Assembly (NCBI GenBank): GCA_024763435.1 | Contig: JANTFN010000001.1 | Span: forward strand, 1 to 42,722 | Direction of reading: 5' to 3' | Length of the DNA: 42,722 bases | Source: Thermodesulfobacteriota bacterium | GTDB taxonomy: Bacteria > Desulfobacterota > S145-22 | Shown: positions 1 through 7,101 of the stretch, in pieces | How the letters are laid out: each line of letters begins with the position of its first letter | How positions within the stretch are numbered: the first letter of the stretch is position 1 | The notes under the pieces: model-generated | Seen by the model: the letters and a program-made list of their open reading frames with translations, nothing else | What the model was told of the DNA's origin: nothing | The model's database searches: none | Made by a program: the position numbers and the translations under genes

Positions 1-856
1 CATGAAGGAATTCGGAGAGAAACTCTCCAATCCCGCGATGGCCGCGCCGAAATCTCTGGTCATGATTCAGTGCGTGGGATCCCGGGAAGACGGCCATCCC
101 TATTGCAGCCGCTTCTGCTGCTCGAAGGCCCTCGCCCATGCCCTGGAAGTCAAGCAGCGCTGGCCGGAATGCCGGGTCTCCGTTCTTTTCAGGGATATCA
201 TGACGTATGGCAGCCGGGAAAGGGCCTATACCGAAGCACGAGAGATGGGCGTTCACTTCTTCCGGTATTCTCCCGAAGAAAAACCCCTCGTTAAAACCGA
301 CGGGGAGGCCCTGGACGTCCATTTTAAAGACCCGGTCCTCGGAGGTGAGGTCAGCCTGTCACCCGATTATGTTATCCTGAGCAACGGCGTGGTCCCGAAT
401 GACGACGGCGGGATCGCTGACATGTTTTCCATTGAAACCACGGAAGACGGATTCTTCAAAGAGGCGGAAATCAAGTTTCGCCCGGTTGATACCCAGGAGC
501 CGGGGATCTGGACCTGTGGCCTTGCCCTGGGCCCGAAGAATGTGGACGAGGTTGTCGTCCAGGCGGAGGCGGCAGCGGCCAGAACCCTCGCCGTTTTGCG
601 CAAAGAAAGCCTTCACCTGCCGCATGTCAGGGCGTGGGTCAGTCCGCGGCGATGCTCGGCCTGCGAGATATGCGTGCCCGCGTGTCCTTACAACGCCCGG
701 GTTAAAGACCCGGATCTGGGATATGTGGTCGTCCGGGAGGCCCTGTGCCAGGGATGCGGCGTCTGCACAACGGTCTGTCCGAATAACGCGGTAAAACTGA
801 TTTCATTTCAGGAAAATCAGCTCTTTTCAATGATTGACAGGATGGTAACGCTTTAA
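1..856 (+). CDS. hdrA: HdrA-like heterodisulfide reductase subunit A (3' part, 5' end outside window)
   Basis: This is the C-terminal part (about 284 residues) of an HdrA-family FAD/Fe-S protein, which in soluble Hdr complexes carries the flavin that splits electron pairs between ferredoxin and a higher-potential acceptor. Visible marks are the HdrA block CVGSRxxxxPYCSRxCC near residues 24-40, the RDIMTYG stretch just after it, and a C-terminal pair of 4Fe-4S motifs, CSACEICVPACP and CQGCGVCTTVCP. The frame is open to the first base, so the Met at base 2 is internal and the N-terminal FAD domain lies upstream of the window. A ribosome site (AGGAGAG) and mvhD follow after 11 bases, so the two are co-transcribed. 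Family assignment is firm. Whether this HdrA bifurcates cannot be judged without the missing FAD domain. Confidence 0.93.
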   Translation, partial: MKEFGEKLSNPAMAAPKSLVMIQCVGSREDGHPYCSRFCCSKALAHALEVKQRWPECRVSVLFRDIMTYGSRERAYTEAREMGVHFFRYSPEEKPLVKTDGEALDVHFKDPVLGGEVSLSPDYVILSNGVVPNDDGGIADMFSIETTEDGFFKEAEIKFRPVDTQEPGIWTCGLALGPKNVDEVVVQAEAAAARTLAVLRKESLHLPHVRAWVSPRRCSACEICVPACPYNARVKDPDLGYVVVREALCQGCGVCTTVCPNNAVKLISFQENQLFSMIDRMVTL

Positions 857-867
857 AGGAGAGATTC

Positions 868-1290
868 ATGGATAATTTTGAACCCAAAATCATCGGTTTT
901 TTCTGTAACTGGTGCACGGCCACGGCCGCCGACCTCGCGGGGACAACGAGGCTGCAGTATCCCCCGAATCTCCGGCCCATCCGTGTCATGTGCACGGGAA
1001 CGGTTGACCCCGTTTATATTCTGCGGGCGCTCCTGTTGGGGGCAGATGCCGTTTTCGTGGGGGGGTGACACCCCGGCGAATGCCACTATGTGAGTGGCAA
1101 TCTCAAGGCCCGACGACGGGTCGCAATCCTGAAGTCTATTTTCGATACCCTCGGCCTGGAGAGTGATCGGGTCCATCTCAACTGGATCAGTGCCAGTGAG
1201 GGGAAGAAATTCGCGGATACCGTGAAGGAAATAACCGAAAAGACCAAACAGCAGGGACCGAACCCGATGTCCGGTTACTGGTCTCTTTAA
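868..1290 (+). CDS. mvhD: MvhD/FrhD-like hydrogenase iron-sulfur subunit, selenoprotein (UGA at 1066-1068 = Sec67)
   Basis: This is an MvhD-family [2Fe-2S] protein, which passes electrons from a dehydrogenase or hydrogenase into HdrA. Reading UGA at 1066-1068 as selenocysteine gives 140 residues, the usual size of the family. Before it lie FFCNWC (residues 11-16), RLQYPP (28-33) and the VMCTG stretch (40-44). After it lie HPGECHY and NLKARRR, then the SASEG block. In ordinary members the motif is CHPGxCHY, so UGA stands exactly at the first, cluster-binding Cys. No other stop interrupts the frame. A hairpin follows the UGA, and selA lies at 26536. The start ATG is preceded by AGGAGAG at good spacing. 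The gene sits 11 bases after hdrA and 12 bases before the FrhB-like gene. Naive annotation would give a 66-residue protein plus a GTG-started fragment at 1090. Sec in MvhD-like proteins of anaerobes is known as a class. Sec decoding in this strain is an inference. Confidence 0.93.
1078..1102 (+). promoter_or_regulatory. Candidate bacterial SECIS hairpin in mvhD
   Basis: Directly downstream of the UGA, bases 1082-1087 (GCCACT) pair perfectly with 1093-1098 (AGTGGC) around the five-base loop ATGTG. The stem extends by U1081-A1099 and, past an A-A mismatch, by two more pairs (1078-1079 with 1101-1102). The loop begins 20 bases after the UGA, within the range expected for SelB-binding bacterial SECIS elements. 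The stem is inside the coding sequence, as in all bacterial SECIS. Position and shape support Sec insertion. SelB recognition is inferred. Confidence 0.75.
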
Positions 1291-1302
1291 CAGGAGCACT
1301 TT

Positions 1303-2424
1303 ATGGGAAAATGGCTTAAATTTTCAGTCAAAGATGAGGATACCCTTATCCGCGGTTTTCTGGCATCCCTGATGGAAAAGGGTGTGGTCCAGGGGATTAT
1401 CGCACCCTCCATTCTTCCATCCATGGGGAATGCGGCGCAAAGCCTCATTACCAATCCGAAAATGCTGGAGAACGCGAAACCCCTCGCGCCGGTTATGGCG
1501 GTGAGTACCGCCAAAATTCTCTCTCAAATAACCCGCCTTTCCCCGTTAGACAAACCCGTCGCCGTGCTTCTGAGACCTTGCGAGCTGCGCGCGGCCACGG
1601 AACTTGTCAAGCTGAAACAGGCGCATTTTGACAACCTCCTGCTTATTTCGATGGATTGCGCGGGAACATACAGCGTCAAGACCTACACCGCCCTGGCCGG
1701 AGACGGGGAAGACCCTCAGCAAAGGATACAGAAGGCCTGGCAGGGGGAAGAAGATGATCAAATCCGTCCGGTCTGCCTGACGTGTGAATGGTCGATCCCC
1801 GAGCACTGCGACATCATCATCGCCCGGCATGGCCTCGGTGTGGACCAGTTTGGCCTCATCGCCGGGACAGAGAAGGGCGAAACCGCCCTGGAAGCTCTTT
1901 CCGGAGGCGATCCCTGGGAAGGAGGCGAGACGGACCGAGAAGCGGCTGTCGCGAAATGGAACGAAACGAAAATCGCTGCCCGGGACACCCATTTTGAGGC
2001 CCTCAAGGGGCAGGTCGCAGGCATAGAAAATCTCCTTAAAACGTATTCTTCCTGCATCAACTGCCATAACTGTATGACGGTGTGTCCCATCTGCTTCTGT
2101 AAGGAGTGCTTCTTCAACTCGGCGGTTTTTGAGTTTGACGCGAACCGCTTCATGGACTGGTCCCAAGCCAGAGGAGGCTTGAGGCTCCCTTCGGACACAC
2201 TCCTGTTCCATCTCGGGCGGATGAACCACATGGCCACGTCCTGCGTGGCATGTGGCATGTGCCAGGATGCCTGTCCCAACGACATCCCCGTCGCGGAAAT
2301 CTTTAAAATGGTTGGTTTCAACGCGCAGGCCCGCTTCGAGTATGTGGCAGGCCGCAGCCTGGACGAACCGGTCCCCCTGACGCAGTTCAGGGAAGACGAA
2401 CTCCACGAAATCGGAGGAGAATAG
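1303..2424 (+). CDS. FrhB/FdhB-type Fe-S oxidoreductase subunit (coenzyme F420 hydrogenase/dehydrogenase beta-like)
   Basis: This 373-residue protein has an N-terminal FrhB-like region (the PCELRA motif near residue 88 and the MDCAGTYS stretch) and a C-terminal ferredoxin region. That region has a dense cysteine run, CINCHNCMTVCPICFCKECF, near residues 252-271 and a second motif CVACGMCQDACP near 318-329. The arrangement matches beta subunits of F420-linked or formate-linked dehydrogenases that feed HdrA/MvhD complexes in methanogens and sulfate reducers. F420 itself is not expected as a carrier in this type of bacterium, so the real donor or acceptor is open (NADH, ferredoxin or a formate dehydrogenase catalytic subunit encoded elsewhere). 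ATG follows AGGAG at good spacing. The stop is four bases before the GTG of hdrC. It probably forms the electron-entry arm of the operon's complex. Confidence 0.85.
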   Translation: MGKWLKFSVKDEDTLIRGFLASLMEKGVVQGIIAPSILPSMGNAAQSLITNPKMLENAKPLAPVMAVSTAKILSQITRLSPLDKPVAVLLRPCELRAATELVKLKQAHFDNLLLISMDCAGTYSVKTYTALAGDGEDPQQRIQKAWQGEEDDQIRPVCLTCEWSIPEHCDIIIARHGLGVDQFGLIAGTEKGETALEALSGGDPWEGGETDREAAVAKWNETKIAARDTHFEALKGQVAGIENLLKTYSSCINCHNCMTVCPICFCKECFFNSAVFEFDANRFMDWSQARGGLRLPSDTLLFHLGRMNHMATSCVACGMCQDACPNDIPVAEIFKMVGFNAQARFEYVAGRSLDEPVPLTQFREDELHEIGGE

Positions 2425-2427
2425 ACG

Positions 2428-3006
2428 GTGGACTACCAATTATCCAACTGCGCCATTAAGAGCGCTCCCGACTTTTCCAATGAAATTATCGGGGAAACGG
2501 GGGTGCGGGTTGACCGGTGTTATCAGTGCATGACCTGTACGCTGGGATGTCCCGTCGCGGAGGCCATGGATTATCCCCCCAACCAAGTGATGCGCCTCAT
2601 CGACCTGGGGGCGCGGGAGGTTCTCCTTGGCAGCAAAACGATCTGGATGTGTGTCTCGTGTGAGAACTGTTTTGCCCGCTGCCCGAATGAAATCGACACA
2701 GGGGCGGTTATGGACTACCTGCGAGAGGAAGCGACAGCCGCAGGCGTCAAGGTTCCCGAGGAACGGATTCAACTGCTGCATCGTCTCTTCGCCGAGAACA
2801 TCCGGGCCTTCGGCAAGGTGCACGAAGCCACCATGCTAATGAATTACAAACTCAAGAGCAGGGATTTCTTCTCGGATATGGGCCTCGGCCTGAAATTGTT
2901 CCTGAAAGGGAAAATTCCCCTGTTTCCCGCGAAGATCGCCGGACTGGACAAGGTAAAAAAGATTTTTGGGAAAACCTATGATAAAAAATTCGGAGATAAA
3001 TCGTGA
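2428..3006 (+). CDS. hdrC: HdrC-like heterodisulfide reductase subunit C
   Basis: This 192-residue protein has two CxxCxxCxxxCP motifs, CYQCMTCTLGCP near residues 31-42 and CVSCENCFARCP near 75-86, the hallmark of HdrC (two 4Fe-4S clusters that link HdrA to the catalytic HdrB). A helical region with MDYLREEA and a basic C-terminus follows. The start is GTG at 2428, supported by GGAGGAG upstream, and by the fact that the N-terminus then begins just after the preceding stop. The final codons overlap the GTG of hdrB by four bases (GTGA), so hdrC and hdrB are translationally coupled and presumably assembled one to one. The assignment is firm at family level. The physiological disulfide, if any, is unknown, as these bacteria are not expected to make CoM or CoB. 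Confidence 0.92.
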   Translation: MDYQLSNCAIKSAPDFSNEIIGETGVRVDRCYQCMTCTLGCPVAEAMDYPPNQVMRLIDLGAREVLLGSKTIWMCVSCENCFARCPNEIDTGAVMDYLREEATAAGVKVPEERIQLLHRLFAENIRAFGKVHEATMLMNYKLKSRDFFSDMGLGLKLFLKGKIPLFPAKIAGLDKVKKIFGKTYDKKFGDKS

Positions 3007-3860
3007 AACTTTCCTACTATCCCGGCTGCACCGTTCATTCTACCGCCATCGAATATTCCAGATCAATCGATGCGGTCTCACAGGCGCTTGGAATTGAGCT
3101 CAGGGAAATAGAGGACTGGAACTGCTGTGGCGCTGCCGCGGCGCACAGCATCCATCGGGACCTTGGCCTTGCCCTGCCGGCGAGAAATATTGCCCAGGCC
3201 CAGAATCAGGCAGAAATGTCGCGGGATCTGGTTACCTCCTGCCCGGGATGTTTTAACGCACTGAAACGCGCCGATTATGCCCTGAAAAAAGATGAAGATG
3301 CTCGAAGGGAAATTGAGGAGATTGCTGATTTTCACTATTCCGGAGAAATAAATATCCGTTCCCTTATAGAAATTCTGACGAACGACATCGCGGCGGAAAC
3401 ACTCAGAGGCAAGGTTAAAAAACCCCTCGAGAAGTTGAAGCTTGTCTGTTACTACGGATGCGCGCTGGTCAGGCCTCACGCGGTCACCGGCCTGGAAAAT
3501 CCGGAAAATCCCATGATGATGGATACCCTGATGGAACTTATGGGCGCGGATGTCCGTGACTGGTCCTACAAGACCGATTGCTGCGGCGCGGACCTCGCCC
3601 TTACCCACGCGGACCTCGTCACGACAATCGTGGGCCGCCTGGCGGACCATGCCAGGGAGGCAGGCGCGGATGCCTTTGTAACCTCGTGCGGACTGTGCCA
3701 GGCAAATCTTGACATGCGGCAGAGCGGGCCAGACCCTCTGCCCGTTTTCTATTTTACCGAACTGATGGGCACCGCCATGGACCTTCCCGGAAGAGACGGC
3801 TGGTGGCGCAAACATATCATTAACCCTATGTCCCTGCTTTCCGGACTCGGGTATGCGTAA
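3003..3860 (+). CDS. hdrB: HdrB-like heterodisulfide reductase subunit B (two CCG domains)
   Basis: This 285-residue CCG-domain protein has a first set of cysteines in YYPGC (residues 5-9), NWNCCGAAAAH (about 38-48) and SCPGCF (about 79-84). The second set is in YYGCAL (about 148-153), DCCGADLALTH (about 192-202) and SCGLCQ (about 227-232). In HdrB each CCG set binds an unusual non-cubane 4Fe-4S cluster where the disulfide is cleaved. Both sets appear complete here, so the protein should be catalytically competent. GTG at 3003 overlaps the hdrC stop. In methanogen thiol:fumarate reductase a CCG domain is fused to the Fe-S subunit. In this operon the CCG protein is separate and the next gene lacks that domain, which suggests that HdrB takes over this role. 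The substrate is unknown. Confidence 0.92.
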   Translation: MKLSYYPGCTVHSTAIEYSRSIDAVSQALGIELREIEDWNCCGAAAAHSIHRDLGLALPARNIAQAQNQAEMSRDLVTSCPGCFNALKRADYALKKDEDARREIEEIADFHYSGEINIRSLIEILTNDIAAETLRGKVKKPLEKLKLVCYYGCALVRPHAVTGLENPENPMMMDTLMELMGADVRDWSYKTDCCGADLALTHADLVTTIVGRLADHAREAGADAFVTSCGLCQANLDMRQSGPDPLPVFYFTELMGTAMDLPGRDGWWRKHIINPMSLLSGLGYA

Positions 3861-3896
3861 CAAATCTGTATAAATGCAAATTTTGGGAGGAAGGTT

Positions 3897-4673
3897 ATGA
3901 CAACCACCGTTGCAAAAAACGCGATGAGAAAAGGGGACAAAACGGTCATCGTGGAAGGGACTAAAATGGTTCCCATCTTCATTATGGGAAAACGTTATTT
4001 TGTCCCTGAAACCCTGACCATCCAGAAAGCAATGGAATACGCCGGATACCAGTTCGTCCGTTCCTGCGGGTGCCGCGGCGGCATCTGTGGGGCGTGCGCG
4101 ACGGTTTACCGTCTTGAGGGGGATTATAAACTTTATTCCGGTCTCGCCTGCCAGACCGTTGTCCAGCCTAATATGTACCTGGCGCAGATTCCCTTCTACC
4201 CGGCCAACAAGGTCGCCTACAACATTGAGGACCTTCCCTATGACGTGACGGCCATTCAGACCGTCTATCCGGAGACCTTCCGGTGTGTCCAGTGCAATAC
4301 CTGCACCAAGGTCTGTCCGATGGACCTGGAGGTCATGGATTACATGGCCGCGGCCATTCGCGGGGATATTCAGGCCGTCGCGGAGATGTCCCAGAGCTGC
4401 ATTATGTGCGGCCTGTGTGCTTCGCGCTGTCCGGCCGAGACCAACCAGTATAACCTGGCGGAGCTCTGCCGTCGTCTTTACGGCAGGTATGGGCAGAAAA
4501 AGTCAGAACAGGTTGCCAGGCGCGTGGAGGAAATCAAATCCGGAAAATATGATGCCATGATTGCGGAACTGAACGCGCTCTCCATCGATGAGTTTAAAAA
4601 CCGCTACGAAGAAAGAGAATGGGAACCTGTTATCAGCGAAGGATGGCAACCGAAGGAAACAAAATATCTTTAA
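3897..4673 (+). CDS. Fumarate reductase / TfrB-like iron-sulfur subunit
   Basis: The 258 residues contain an N-terminal plant-type [2Fe-2S] domain (Cys57, Cys59, Cys64, Cys67 and Cys85, around CGCRGGICGAC). Two 4Fe-4S motifs follow (Cys130-133-136-140 and Cys168-171-174-178). The order matches FrdB/SdhB and the front part of methanogen TfrB. Unlike classical FrdB, both C-terminal motifs are full four-cysteine types, as in HdrC and GlpC. Unlike TfrB there is no C-terminal CCG domain, and HdrB encoded next door could fill that gap. No membrane anchor gene is nearby, so the complex is probably soluble and cytoplasmic. A strong site (GGGAGGAAGG) precedes ATG, and the flavoprotein gene follows after 27 bases. 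Naming it frdB or tfrB would claim a substrate that the sequence alone does not prove. Confidence 0.85.
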   Translation: MTTTVAKNAMRKGDKTVIVEGTKMVPIFIMGKRYFVPETLTIQKAMEYAGYQFVRSCGCRGGICGACATVYRLEGDYKLYSGLACQTVVQPNMYLAQIPFYPANKVAYNIEDLPYDVTAIQTVYPETFRCVQCNTCTKVCPMDLEVMDYMAAAIRGDIQAVAEMSQSCIMCGLCASRCPAETNQYNLAELCRRLYGRYGQKKSEQVARRVEEIKSGKYDAMIAELNALSIDEFKNRYEEREWEPVISEGWQPKETKYL

Positions 4674-4700
4674 ACATCCCCTGGATGTGGAGGAAATACG

Positions 4701-6377
4701 ATGAGTTACACCCCGGAAATGAAAGAACTGATAAAAAAGGTGGAAGCGACACGCCCCGCCAGGGTAGAACGCGTGAAACAGGGGAAACAGTTCCCCAAAT
4801 TATCCCTGGCCGAAGCGCATGAACGGCTTGAAACCTATCACCCCGACTACAAGGAGGTGGGAAGGCGGACGTTCGGAATTGGGCCCAACAAGGGGGATAA
4901 TCATACCTACCCCGATGAAGTTGTTGACCTGTTCGAGGCCCGAAGCCGAATCGACCCGGACAGGGTTGACCTTTCTTCGCCTGACTACGAGACAGATATT
5001 CTGATTATCGGCGGCGGCGGGGCCGGGACTACCGCATCCCTGTTTGCGCAGGAAAATGGTTTGAAAATCATGATTGCCACGAAACTTCGACACGGGGACG
5101 CAAATACCATCATGGCGGAAGGCGGTATTCAATCCGCTGATTCCCGCATTGATTCTCCTTACTACCACTACCTTGATGTCATGGGTGGCGGCCATTTCAC
5201 AAACAAACCCGAATTGGTCAAAGCCATGACCATGGATGCTCCTCTCATAATCCAGTGGTTGGAAAGCCTCGGGATGAATTTCGACAAAACACCGGACGGT
5301 GAAATGCGCCTCCTCGGAGGTGGTGGAACCTGCCGGAAACGCATGCATTCCGCCGGGGATGTAACCGGCGCTGAAATCATGCGCACCATTCGAGATGAAG
5401 CAAGAAACCGCAAGGATGACATCACGGTTCTGGAATACCAGCCTGCCGTGGAAATCATTCTTGACGAAGATGGCAAAGCGGCCGGGGCCGTTCTTTACAA
5501 TATGGAGACAGAGGAGTATGCCATTGTCAAAGCCAAAGCGGTCATTATTACAACGGGGGGCTGCGGACGGCTTCATATCCAGGGATTCGCCACAACCAAT
5601 CACTACGGGGCTACGATGGACGGTATCGTTATGGCCTATCGCGCCGGCGTCTCCCATTGTTTTCTTTATGCCACGCAATATCACCCTACCGGTGCTGCCT
5701 TCCCGGAGCAGAATGTGGGGCTGCTGATTACGGAAAAGATGCGGACGGCGGGGGCGCAGCCCGTTAATATCGACGGGGAAGAATTCACCTTTCCCCTTGA
5801 ACCGAGGGATGTGGAATCTTCCAACATCATCCGCGAGTGCATGGACGTAGGCAAGGGCGTTTTGACTCCCGTCGGGCGGATTGGCGTATGGCTCGATACC
5901 CCGATGATCGACATGCTGCGTGGAGAGGGAACCGCGGAAAGAGATTTCCCCGCCAAATTCATCCAGTTCAAACGCTACGGGATTGATCTCAGCAAGGAAC
6001 CGCTCCTCATCTACCCCACGCTTCATTATCAGAATGGCGGCGTCACGGCCAGTGATTGGGGCGAAACCAGCGTACCGGGTCTCTTTGTTGCCGGTGAGGT
6101 GTTAGGCGGAAGCCATGGCGAGAACCGCTTGATGGGAAATTCCCTGCTTGACATCAACGTCTTTGGCCGCCGGGCGGGTATACGCGCCGCCGAGTATGTC
6201 AACCAGGGCGTCACCCTCAAAAAACTTACCCTGGACCATGTCCGCGCCTTCCATAAGGAGCTGGAAGCGGCAGGCATCGAAACGGACCGAATCTCCCCCA
6301 TGCTGCTGCCCGACTATTCAAATCCCGAAGTCAGGGCAAAACAGCTTTCCGCTCGGTATTTCGGAACATTGCGGTAA
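4701..6377 (+). CDS. Fumarate reductase/succinate dehydrogenase-like flavoprotein subunit
   Basis: This 558-residue FAD protein is of the SdhA/FrdA/NadB family. It has a dinucleotide fold (GGGGAG, residues 104-109) after an unusual N-terminal extension of about 95 residues. Dicarboxylate-site residues of fumarate reductases are kept: His328 in QYHPTG, Arg369 in EPRD, His442 in LHYQNGG and Arg476 in ENRL. The last match points to an unsaturated dicarboxylate as substrate rather than adenylylsulfate. At the place of the covalent-FAD His in FrdA (xHTxxAEGG) there is Asn135 (ANTIMAEGG), so FAD should be non-covalent, as in NadB and soluble reductases. The C-terminal region after the NRL motif is only about 80 residues, much shorter than in E. 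coli FrdA. GGAGG precedes ATG. It is the last gene of the operon and converges on ogt. Substrate and direction (fumarate reduction or succinate oxidation) are inferred. Confidence 0.85.
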   Translation: MSYTPEMKELIKKVEATRPARVERVKQGKQFPKLSLAEAHERLETYHPDYKEVGRRTFGIGPNKGDNHTYPDEVVDLFEARSRIDPDRVDLSSPDYETDILIIGGGGAGTTASLFAQENGLKIMIATKLRHGDANTIMAEGGIQSADSRIDSPYYHYLDVMGGGHFTNKPELVKAMTMDAPLIIQWLESLGMNFDKTPDGEMRLLGGGGTCRKRMHSAGDVTGAEIMRTIRDEARNRKDDITVLEYQPAVEIILDEDGKAAGAVLYNMETEEYAIVKAKAVIITTGGCGRLHIQGFATTNHYGATMDGIVMAYRAGVSHCFLYATQYHPTGAAFPEQNVGLLITEKMRTAGAQPVNIDGEEFTFPLEPRDVESSNIIRECMDVGKGVLTPVGRIGVWLDTPMIDMLRGEGTAERDFPAKFIQFKRYGIDLSKEPLLIYPTLHYQNGGVTASDWGETSVPGLFVAGEVLGGSHGENRLMGNSLLDINVFGRRAGIRAAEYVNQGVTLKKLTLDHVRAFHKELEAAGIETDRISPMLLPDYSNPEVRAKQLSARYFGTLR

Positions 6378-6391
6378 GAAAAGGCCTGAGC

Positions 6392-6949
6392 TTAAAAGCG
6401 GAATAACGGCTGCGTATGCGCAACACACCCTGAAATGTCGAAGGGAATCCCCTCTCGTTTGAGGAGGGCGCGTTTCATTTCAAGCCCCCCCTGATACCCG
6501 CCAAGGTGCCGATCCGAACGAATGACCCGGTGGCAGGGCACAATCAGGGGAAAAGGATTTGTTGCCAAGGCATTCCCCACGGCACGCGCGCCTTTTCTGA
6601 GGCCGAGATAGACCGCGATTTGCTGATAGGTGCTGATGGCCCCCGGGGGAATTCGATGTTCCGCTCGCAGGACACGCTGTTGAAACGCCGGGCATCGGTT
6701 CAGATCCACACTATCAAGAGAAAACTTTATCGTTTCTCCCGCCAGAAACCGCCTGATCGCGATTGCCATATCGTCTATCTCCCCGCAGGAAACCAGCCGG
6801 GCCGCCGGGAAGAGAGTGGCTATTTTTTCTTCCGCGGGTATTCCGGGCTTCGACAGAAAAACCCGCGTGATCCTGGGGCTGTCATCTTTGACGACCCAGA
6901 GGATACCTGCCGATCCAAAGGGTGTTGATGGGATAATTTTTTTATTCAT
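6392..6949 (-). CDS. ogt: Methylated-DNA-[protein]-cysteine S-methyltransferase
   Basis: This 185-residue suicide DNA repair protein moves alkyl groups from O6-alkylguanine to its own cysteine. The active site PCHRV is at residues 138-142 (Cys139), preceded by the DNA-binding winged-helix region with the typical IPxGxxxTYxxIA pattern (IPPGAISTYQQIA, 100-112) and RAVGNAL (122-128), and followed by GGYQGG (150-155). Length and domain order are as in Ogt/AdaB. The gene is convergent with the redox operon, with 14 bases between stops and no clear terminator between them. Start ATG at 6949 has no strong ribosome site. Nothing unusual is visible in the catalytic region. Confidence 0.93.
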   Translation of the reverse strand: MNKKIIPSTPFGSAGILWVVKDDSPRITRVFLSKPGIPAEEKIATLFPAARLVSCGEIDDMAIAIRRFLAGETIKFSLDSVDLNRCPAFQQRVLRAEHRIPPGAISTYQQIAVYLGLRKGARAVGNALATNPFPLIVPCHRVIRSDRHLGGYQGGLEMKRALLKREGIPFDISGCVAHTQPLFRF

Positions 6950-7101
6950 AAAACAAATAGCTCTACCTTTTGGGAGTAATAGTGCACCAGCAGTATGGTT
7001 TATAAATTGCTCTTATTGCAGCTATTATTTCAACCGACTCCCTTTGAATAACAGAAAAAAATTTAAGATTTTCCCTTATTTTCCTCTCATATGAGCTCGT
7101 T

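Noticed and set aside
1066..1090. UGA in mvhD as a true stop, making the gene a pseudogene or two genes
   Set aside because: The frame continues with the conserved HPGECHY and NLKARRR motifs to the normal family length, the stop replaces a conserved Cys, a hairpin follows, and selA is present.
1546..2439. Open frame of 297 codons on the - strand
   Set aside because: It is antisense to the FrhB-like gene, whose cysteine motifs are unmistakable.
4800..6026. Long open frame (408 codons) on the - strand
   Set aside because: It lies wholly inside the flavoprotein gene, has no recognisable motif, and reflects codon bias of the + strand gene.
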